Assembly (NCBI GenBank): GCA_039000515.1
Contig: JBCFYV010000100.1
Coordinates: 30,926,421 to 30,990,420, forward strand
Direction: 5' to 3'
DNA: 64,000 bases
Source of the DNA: Timema cristinae
Taxonomy: Eukaryota > Arthropoda > Insecta > Phasmatodea > Timematidae
Position numbers and translations under genes: made by a program. The notes under the pieces were generated by a model that made no database searches, was not told where the DNA came from, and was given only the letters and a program-made list of their open reading frames with translations. This document shows positions 57,247 to 64,000 of this stretch, piece after piece (within the stretch, counting starts at the first letter, position 1; each line of letters starts with the position of its first letter).

Positions 57247-57800
57247 TTGGCACTTTAACTTAATTGGTAGGGCGTCTGTCCATTGAACTAAGGATTGGGT
57301 TCGATTCTTTGTATTACGGAAAAAAAATTATAATTGGGGAAATAGGGACATCTACTTTCACAATGATTGTTGTTATTATTATTATTATTATATTATTATT
57401 ATTATTATATTATTATTATTATTATTATTAGCACCGTGTCTTACTACCCGTTCGGTTTATACGCACTTACGCTAATGTGTAATGGTAAGGTGATTGTGAG
57501 ATGAAATGGAGGACCTACAGTTTAACGTGGAATCCGAACCAGTGGAGGCTGGCATTTCACACATTCACAAGTTGTGATTAATACACGTCTTGTCAGAAGT
57601 GAAGGAAGGGTTTGGCAATCAGATAAATCCATGCCGGGACCTAGGATTTAACCTCGGACCCCCAGCATGGAATTAACAATGATGAATTAATATATGGAGG
57701 ATTGTGTGTTGTGTATATTATAGAGTATATTTCGCTTTAGATTATGTGTTTATCTAATCAATTAAATCAGGATGTTCACGTTAAATACCTTACTTAAATA
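57247..57800 (+). mobile_element. SINE family C split by a SINE B
   Basis: Left part: GGCACTTTAACTTAATTGGT, B box GGTTCGATTCTTTG, body to TCACAATGAT at 57367. Right part resumes at 57676 with ACAATGATGAATTAATATAT and ends with the C/D tail GATGTTCACGTTAAATACCT..TTAAATAAA. Confidence 0.8.
57368..57675 (-). mobile_element. SINE family B nested in family C
   Basis: Interrupted (ATT)n, tail complement GTGTCTTACTACCCGTTCGG, body, and tRNA part ending near CCCCCAGCATGG. The 8-bp repeat ACAATGAT flanks it (57360-57367 and 57676-57683). Confidence 0.88.
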
Positions 57801-57974
57801 AATTTTCATGGAAACACACTGTACTTCAAAAAAACCTCGCAAAAAATAATGGTTTCAATAACCAAAGACTGTTTGATAGGTTTATTTTAGAAATAAAATG
57901 TTCTATTATGTATGCTTTGTTTTCACAACGATCAACTTGCTATTTTATTACTTCTATTATTGAAAAAAAATAGT

Positions 57975-58084
57975 TGAGGTGTTTAAAGTTCATTTCTTAA
58001 CAGACAGATTATATCAGTACTATACTCATAAACTAACTTAAATCTAGAACAGACACAACATCCAGGCCCCCCAGCCGTAAATTA

Positions 58085-58121
<37 letters not shown>

Positions 58122-58275
58122 GCACCGCGTCTTACTACCCGTTCGGGTTCGTAAATTAATCACTTTGAATGGGGAAAGCCACATTTCACCATTAATACAT
58201 TTCTCGGCCATGTCGGGAATCGAACCCGTCACCCTTAGCTTAGCAGGCAGATACGCTACCAATTTAGCTAAGGTG
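57975..58275 (-). mobile_element. SINE family C carrying a nested micro-insertion
   Basis: Minus strand. Tail region from about 57980, body ATTTCACCATTAATACATTT, B-box complement GTCGGGAATCGAACCCG, and A-box complement CAATTTAGCTAAGGTG. The 63-bp insert at 58087-58149 interrupts its body. Confidence 0.82.
58087..58149 (-). mobile_element. tail-only SINE micro-insertion with target-site duplication
   Basis: Contains only (ATT)n and about 29 bp of the shared A/B tail complement (GCGTCTTACTACCCGTTCGG and GTT). The exact 11-bp direct repeat CGTAAATTAAT lies at 58076-58086 and 58150-58160. Removing one copy and the insert restores the family C body. Confidence 0.92.
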
Positions 58276-59048
58276 TAGAACTACTTCTTTTAGTTCCAAA
58301 ATAAAACTTATATTTTAGATAGCTTGTATTTTCTTAACTTTATTACATCATATATAATATTGTGTACCTACTTTTTATCTTTACATATACTTGACTAACG
58401 TATCTAACTTTGAACTATTTGGAGTTAAAGTATTACTCTCTAATAATCTTAAACAACCTTTTGGCCATTTCGGAAGCCTTTCAAATCCACTCTCGTTTCC
58501 GAACTTAAGCCCAATGGACACATAAGACGAGCATCTGATCGTAGTTTATTGAAGCACGTTCTTTAGATCTTTCCTTCAAACATTCGTGTCCGTCTCCGGT
58601 AAAAGGTAAGGACTAGGAAGTGAAATAAAATGGAGAAAAGGAGCCCAAAAAGGAAATTGGACGTGCCCCATTCAACGTGTTTCCGGCAGCGAGTAGCCAT
58701 CATACTGGAAGTCGTCAAGAATAGTAAAAGCGGCATTAAATAATAAAAAAAAAGATCACGTCTATACATTTACAGGAAATAGATCACTGAATAATTTTAA
58801 ATCAATCACAGTAAAATATTTAGTATGAGTGTGTGTCAAATTTGAGAATCTCCTATTTAACGTGTTTTTCCTTATTACAAAATTATAACAGGACATAACT
58901 TACATACGTTCAAATTTTAGTTCGCCTACTAACTTAGGCCTACTGAAATTAGCACAAATGTGCTTAGTATTACAATGTACCATTCGTTTAAATCCTGAAA
59001 CGTAAGCAAGCCTACCTAAAATAATACCACTATGGTTACGCTTTTACC
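58276..59048. other. unique sequence; one short frame noted
   Basis: A 37-codon plus frame at 58630-58743 (MEKRSPKRKLDVPHSTCFRQ and on) is faintly like the start of pogo-type transposases but too short to call. Confidence 0.3.
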
Positions 59049-59262
59049 GCCTTCGGTGGTCAAATGGATTAAGACGTTACTTTCATAATAGGCTTGACTA
59101 CCAATAAAGAGGATATTTGAGTTTGAATCCCAGTCAGGTGTAATGGAAGTGTTTTTTTCCTAAATGTTTTCAACCTCCCCTTCCACGAAAATCCGGGTAA
59201 ACTTGTTATAAATTCAACCTTCTTAATCCCTATCACATTAGCGTAGTTAGTACATATGTGTA

Positions 59263-59343
<81 letters not shown>

Positions 59344-59595
59344 ATTATTAGTATTAGTATTATTATTATTATTATTTATTATTATTATTACTATTATTAG
59401 CACCGCGTCTTACTACCCGTTCGGGTTATACGCACTTACGCTAATGTGTAATGGTAGGGTGATTGTGAGATGAAATGAAGGACCTACAGTGTAACGTGGA
59501 ATCCGAACCACGGTGGTGGCCTGGCATTCCCACATTCACAAGATGTATATGCGTATAACCCGAGCGGGTAGTAAGATAAGGTGACAAATAAATTG
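59049..59595 (+). mobile_element. SINE family A1 split by a SINE B
   Basis: Left part 59049-59265: CCTTCGGTGGTCAAATGGAT, B box GAGTTTGAATCCCAG, and body to GTACATATGTGTATAT. Right part from 59544: TGTATATGCGTATAACCCGA..GCGGGTAGTAAGATAAGGTG. Confidence 0.85.
59266..59543 (-). mobile_element. SINE family B, truncated, nested in family A1
   Basis: About 130 bp of imperfect (ATT)n, then the shared tail complement and body to CACATTCACAAG, lacking the tRNA head. TGTATAT flanks it (59259-59265 and 59544-59550). Confidence 0.88.
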
Positions 59596-59734
59596 ATAAT
59601 ACATCTTTAACAGAACAAACTGACAAAAAAATATATAATATAAAATGCTTGTGAATTTATTTGAAATTCACTCCTCTCTATATGTGTCATAATATAAGCG
59701 TGTATCATAAATGGAATGTAGGATGCTAACTACC

Positions 59735-59980
59735 CACCTCAGTGGCATAGTTAGCTAATGCGCTAGTTTTTTGTTGAGCTGGACTTCCGAGGATGGGGAT
59801 ATATAAGTACGAATCTTGGTCTGGTAAACTGGGGGTGGTTTTTCCTAAATGGTTTTCTACTCTTCCTCCACGCAGATGCTGGCTCACTTCCTCTAAATTC
59901 AACCTTCCCAATTCCTTATATATTAGCGTAATTAGTACATAGGCAAATATCCCGAACAGGTAATAAGACTCTGTGCAAAA
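59735..59980 (+). mobile_element. SINE family A2
   Basis: Head ACCCACCTCAGTGGCATAGT, block GAGCTGGACTTCCGAGGATG, body, and tail CCCGAACAGGTAATAAGACT with an A run. Confidence 0.82.
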
Positions 59981-61178
59981 AAAAAAAAGGGAAAAGGCTT
60001 TGAGGGGTAATTTTCAAAAATATTTGTTTTAGACATTAAACGAAAGGTTCGTTGAAAAAACAATCGTTCACGTTGAATATCAACTGTGTCCAATCTTTGT
60101 GTGTGGGCCATAAGTGAAGACGTATGGCAGAGTTATATCGGTACCAGTAAAGGTTGTTGAATAGAACGGAATAAGGGGGGGGGGGAGGTGTAGGGGAGCA
60201 ATGAAATACAGTATAATAATTGCTCCCCATTTATTTTATAAGCTCAAAACAAAGACTCATAAACTTAGAAAAGTAAACCAATTTTACGAGCGTTATTACA
60301 CCCTCTTGAGAAATTCTAAAGAAATGAAGTCATTAAATCATATGAGACTTGGAATTGCCTGTCGTAAAATTCTTAGCACCCTAAGGATTATAAAAAAACA
60401 CGTTTCGAAAATTTAAAAATAATTATTTCTAGTGAAAGAATCCTAAAATAAACCTATTCCTTTTTTTTATTTTGTTCCGAATTTTGATTTAATATTGTCA
60501 TTTATTGTAGGCTACTTCATAATGAAGCGTTTCTCAGAAAATAATCACACACAGATCCACACAGGGGAGCACATGGGACGAATACATCAGTGTCGTCTTC
60601 TCTGGTTTGCATATGATGGAGAGGTAGTTTTTGAATCCTGACAGGGTAAACTGAAGTTCTAAATAGTTTCTATCTTGGCCAATAATCAAACGTTGGTACA
60701 CTTTATACATTCTACCCTCCTCATTCTTGTAAATAGACGGGTAGTAAGATACAGAGCACGGGAAAAAAACATACGTTTCCCAGTTCTATAATTAGAGGTA
60801 CGAAAAACCAACATATTTTTCCTCACATATTTAGTTAGCTTTGCCTTACAAAACTTATTTTACTTATTTTATTTTATTTTATGGGTTATTTTTATTGTAC
60901 AACTTCTGATCTGTAAACATGGATAGCACTGTATGCTAAAATATATATTTTTTAATGTACCGGTATGTTTGTATATTTATTACTAATAAGAGAGGAAGAA
61001 TTTTTAGGGACTATAAAGTAAATAAAAATTCTGGCAAATATGCATCACAAATAACATAAAATGTCTCATACTTAGGCATTATAAATTAAAATTAGGTGCA
61101 TTAACTACTCAATAAAATCAATTCTATCTACTTTTAAATTCTAGCTTATATTTTTACTAAAAGCATATTAATTACTAT
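59981..61178. other. AT-rich sequence with one doubtful A fragment
   Basis: 60620-60765 has a degraded B box (TTTTTGAATCCTGACAGG) and ends ACGGGTAGTAAGATACAGAG. It contains a G run at 60175-60185. Otherwise nothing was recognised. Confidence 0.35.
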
Positions 61179-61189
61179 TACAGTTAATT

Positions 61190-61356
61190 CTACTTTATGT
61201 GAGGAATGCCAGGCCTCCACCGTGGTTCGGATCCCACGTTAAATTTTAGGTCCTCCATTTCATCTCACAATCACCCTACCAATTACACATTAGCGTAAGT
61301 GTGTACAACCCGAACGGGTAGTAAGACGCAGTGATAATAATATAATAATAATAATA

Positions 61357-61394
<38 letters not shown>
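61190..61394 (+). mobile_element. SINE family B, 5'-truncated
   Basis: Body from GGAATGCCAGGCCTCCACCG, then the shared tail and a long imperfect (AAT)n. TACAGTTAATT flanks it (61179-61189 and 61395-61405). About 12 extra bases (CTACTTTATGTG) at its 5' edge are not clearly B sequence. Confidence 0.85.
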
Positions 61395-61397
<3 letters not shown>

Positions 61398-61405
61398 AGT
61401 TAATT

Positions 61406-63300
61406 ACCATATACTTCTCATGATGTTCGTGCGTGAAATTTTTCTGTTGTCTGGCAAAATGTTTTTTTTTTATTACGAGAAGCTTCTCTCAACATCCTAT
61501 AGAGGCATCGGGCAGAACTTCAGACAAACTGCTCAGCTGATTTAAGCTCTACTTCAAGGGGAGTATGTTTTTTGGAATTTAACTTTCCATCCAATACAGC
61601 TAGAGTTTTTTTTCAATATTTTTTTCAATATTTGTATTCAAATGATTATTAGTTGTGGAAATTAAAGGGATAAAAGACGGTAAATTAACTTATAGCCATA
61701 TCCATTCACGTAATTAAGTATTATTTAACTCCATCTATGGTGTAATTCATGAAAAACATGGTGTAATGTAGTAAGGAAACGAATTATCACTATGTGGTGT
61801 AAGCCTATTAGAATGGTTTGTTACTATTTTATGATGCTCTGTGAAATTGTTTGGTTCTATTTGATGTACGGAAGATATATTGTATGGTGCTTTATTTATT
61901 CATTCAAATAAACCTTGATCAGGCACTTAATTAATAATGATTAAAGTTGTAATTTGGTGTTTAATTTTATTTAATATTAAAACTTATGATATTGATTATT
62001 TATTTAAGAATAATATTTAGCATATAAAATGAGCATTATAAAATCTATAAGATTAAAAAATTTATACTTTATCTAAAATAAAAGCGAATGCTTTACAAAA
62101 AAAACTGATAGTTTTTGAAAAATTTGGTATAACTTTTTGTTTTTAATTAATTTTCATTAAATTATGAAAAAACCCATATTTTAGTGATAGCATTAAAAGA
62201 ATTGAATTATTTATATATGGTAATTTCTATAAATATAGATTATTTTAAATATATTATATATACATATATATATCTAAATATTTATAAATAAATACCATTT
62301 ATTAATATTGTTACTAATTTATATATACATGTACTATTAATATGTTTAATATAAATTGTATACAATTATCGAATATTAAATTCCATAACATTAAGTAAAA
62401 ATTTCATTATTATAATGATAAAGATAAATACTTACATATTTGATATATTCTTATTATTAAATAATTTAATTATTTATTATGATTATGAATATATAATACA
62501 TAATATTAAATATTTAATCAATTTATTAGAGAGTAATCTCTATTTTCCGCATGATTCCAACAGCTTTCACACTAGACAAGTCCCTAAATTATAATCTTGA
62601 TCTCTGAAGTTAGAATTCCAAAATCCACTGCCTAGATCATTCTTTTCCACACAATTTATATTTAGTTTATTTCAATAGATTACAATTTCACTCTGATCAC
62701 TGCAATGTAAATAAATAATAGAAAATGGATACGTACATATCTAACAAACAGCTTTTTTTTTTACCAAAGACACAAGCACTGACTGAAATGATACTACTGT
62801 GGTCCAAATTAAAATATTCATTGCCAGTCTTTGATGTCTGAACCTATCATACCACCAGACCCAGCAGTTGTTCCTAACTACTACAAACATCACGTGAAGT
62901 AGACATTTGGCTGTCATTCCCCATAATAGAAGGTACGCTATTGAGATGGACAGCCTAAGAGGTGGCAATGAGGATAGCGGGTGAGAAATAAAGGGATATT
63001 ACTTGTCTTTGATTAGCTATCGGACGAGGAAATTCGATAACAGACTTACTGGGCCTAAATATTATTGGTATGCAAGGAATCTTCTAAATAGTTACACAAA
63101 ATTTAGCGAAATAAAATAGAGAGAGAAAAGGCATTTTGAAGCTTTCATTTGTACAATAGACACTAACATACGAAAGAGACATTTAAAGGTATTAACAATT
63201 ATTAATATACTATCACAATCACCTCAAATAGACGAATATCTCAAAAGGAATCACACTATCTGTAAGATATACTCTCATATTTACAGTATTAGTGTAACAA
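61406..63300. other. unique, partly extremely AT-rich sequence
   Basis: 61960-62540 is almost entirely A and T, with many ATTTAT and TATATA strings. 62741-63000 holds a minus-strand frame with hydrophobic stretches (ILIWTTVVSFQSVLVSLV) and no ATG context, splice support or recognised family. No other feature was seen. Confidence 0.4.
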
Positions 63301-63304
63301 GTGA

Positions 63305-63465
63305 TAGTAAATGTAACCGAATTTTCGTTGAGGAAGAGTGTAAAACCATTTAGAATAAAACACCCTGAAAACACCCGACCGAGATTTAATCCTGATCCAC
63401 CCATCATTGGCAATTCAGTCTATTACGATAATGATGCGTTAAACTATGCGACCACCGATGTGAGT
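63305..63465 (-). mobile_element. SINE family A fragment
   Basis: Body (ACCGAATTTTCGTTGAGGAA), B-box complement (CCGAGATTTAATCCTGATC) and head complement (GCGTTAAACTATGCGACCAC). No tail. Confidence 0.6.
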
Positions 63466-63599
63466 AAGAAGTCGTGGCTTAGAAAGAGTACACTCACTGA
63501 ACTCTTAGGTAATATAAACCACTAACGTAGGGTAATACCATTCAGAGAAATCACGTCAGGAGGTAAAAAAAAAAACTCCTGGTTTTTAACATCCCATTC

Positions 63600-63870
63600 C
63601 CATCTCACCCTCACCTTACTCTTTTTAACTTGACGAGCCCTGATTGGCTGCATGTAGCCGTGCAGCGTTAATACTCAAGAGAAGAGTCATAAAATAACTG
63701 ACGTGATCCATTTGCTAGGTTGTGCTACTAAACAAAGCCACGAAGACACCTCCTATTGGCTGACGGCCACTCTTTAAACTTTAACAGAATACTACGTTGT
63801 AGACTGTAAAAAAAAGGCTTCCGGGCTGAGAACAACATCGTCTTCTGTTTACATGTACACTCTGTTTCAA
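63600..63870. promoter_or_regulatory. promoter-like region with two inverted CCAAT boxes
   Basis: Two ATTGGCTG strings (63641 and 63754), a CRE-like TGACGTGA (63700) and CpG-containing GTAGCCGTGCAGCG and GGCTTCCGGGC occur within 250 bp. Two CCAAT boxes about 110 bp apart favour a real promoter, but no exon is visible before the window ends. Confidence 0.3.
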
Positions 63871-64000
63871 AGAATATGTTTGTTTTTTTAATATTTTACA
63901 GATATGCTTAGGTTAATTTTTTTGGAATGCAAATACAGTTCTGCTAACCCAATAGGTTAAGCTCGCGTAATCTGGTTTGTCGTTTATGAGGTCATGTATT

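Noticed and set aside
58630..58743. 37-codon frame resembling a pogo-type transposase start
   Set aside because: The resemblance is limited to KRK and KSGIK strings, and no catalytic domain follows.
59258..59473. frame rich in Ile, Leu and Tyr
   Set aside because: Translation of (ATT)n plus the shared SINE tail. The same applies at 30286-30483, 40992-41192 and 56662-56943.
62741..62995. minus-strand frame that might encode a membrane segment
   Set aside because: No start context, acceptor or family was recognised. I noted it in the gap entry only.

Overview
This is about 64 kb of AT-rich animal nuclear DNA, dominated by repeats. It shows no operons, ribosome binding sites or dense coding. 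It does show tRNA-derived SINEs with target-site duplications, non-LTR retrotransposon fragments, DNA-transposon remnants, foldback MITEs and long (ATT)n and (AT)n microsatellites. The two RTE-type sequences at 26.9-27.7 kb and 54.3-54.7 kb resemble repeats common in insects and other arthropods. An arthropod or related invertebrate is therefore my best guess, at low certainty. No complete, recognisable host gene is visible.

Layout. 0.3-1.4 kb: a hAT-like element inserted in the (ATT)n tail of a SINE. 1.7-5.4 kb: a minisatellite of about 165 units of 22 bp that is open in nearly all frames by composition. 7.26-8.61 kb: a dead Tc1-type transposon. 10.1-10.7 kb: possible minus-strand exons of an unidentified gene. 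11.2-12.9 kb: small tandem and palindromic repeats and a foldback MITE. 13.6-24.7 kb: scattered SINEs, a duplicated unknown repeat and a 38-bp array. 25.5-26.6 kb: a 203-codon minus-strand frame broken by one stop, beside a 105-bp tandem duplication. 26.9-47.8 kb: dense SINEs, a second hAT-like copy, three MITE-like elements and an RTE-type remnant. 48-52.2 kb: mostly unique sequence with two promoter-like patches, one ending in a possible first exon. 52.4-54.8 kb: LINE fragments. 54.8-64 kb: unique AT-rich DNA with nested SINEs and further promoter-like patches.

The clearest biology is the SINE system. Four tRNA-headed families are present, called A (subtypes A1 and A2), B, C and D here. They use only two 3' tails. 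A and B end in the same block (ACCCGAACGGGTAGTAAGAC followed by GCGGTGCT and (AAT)n). C and D share another (CACGTTAAATACCTTAAATA). Several inserts carry clean target-site duplications, and two consist of little more than the A/B tail. This fits tail-directed, LINE-driven retrotransposition. Insertions are repeatedly nested (B in A, B in C, B in an RTE-type repeat, a MITE in A, hAT in an A tail), which gives a relative order of events.
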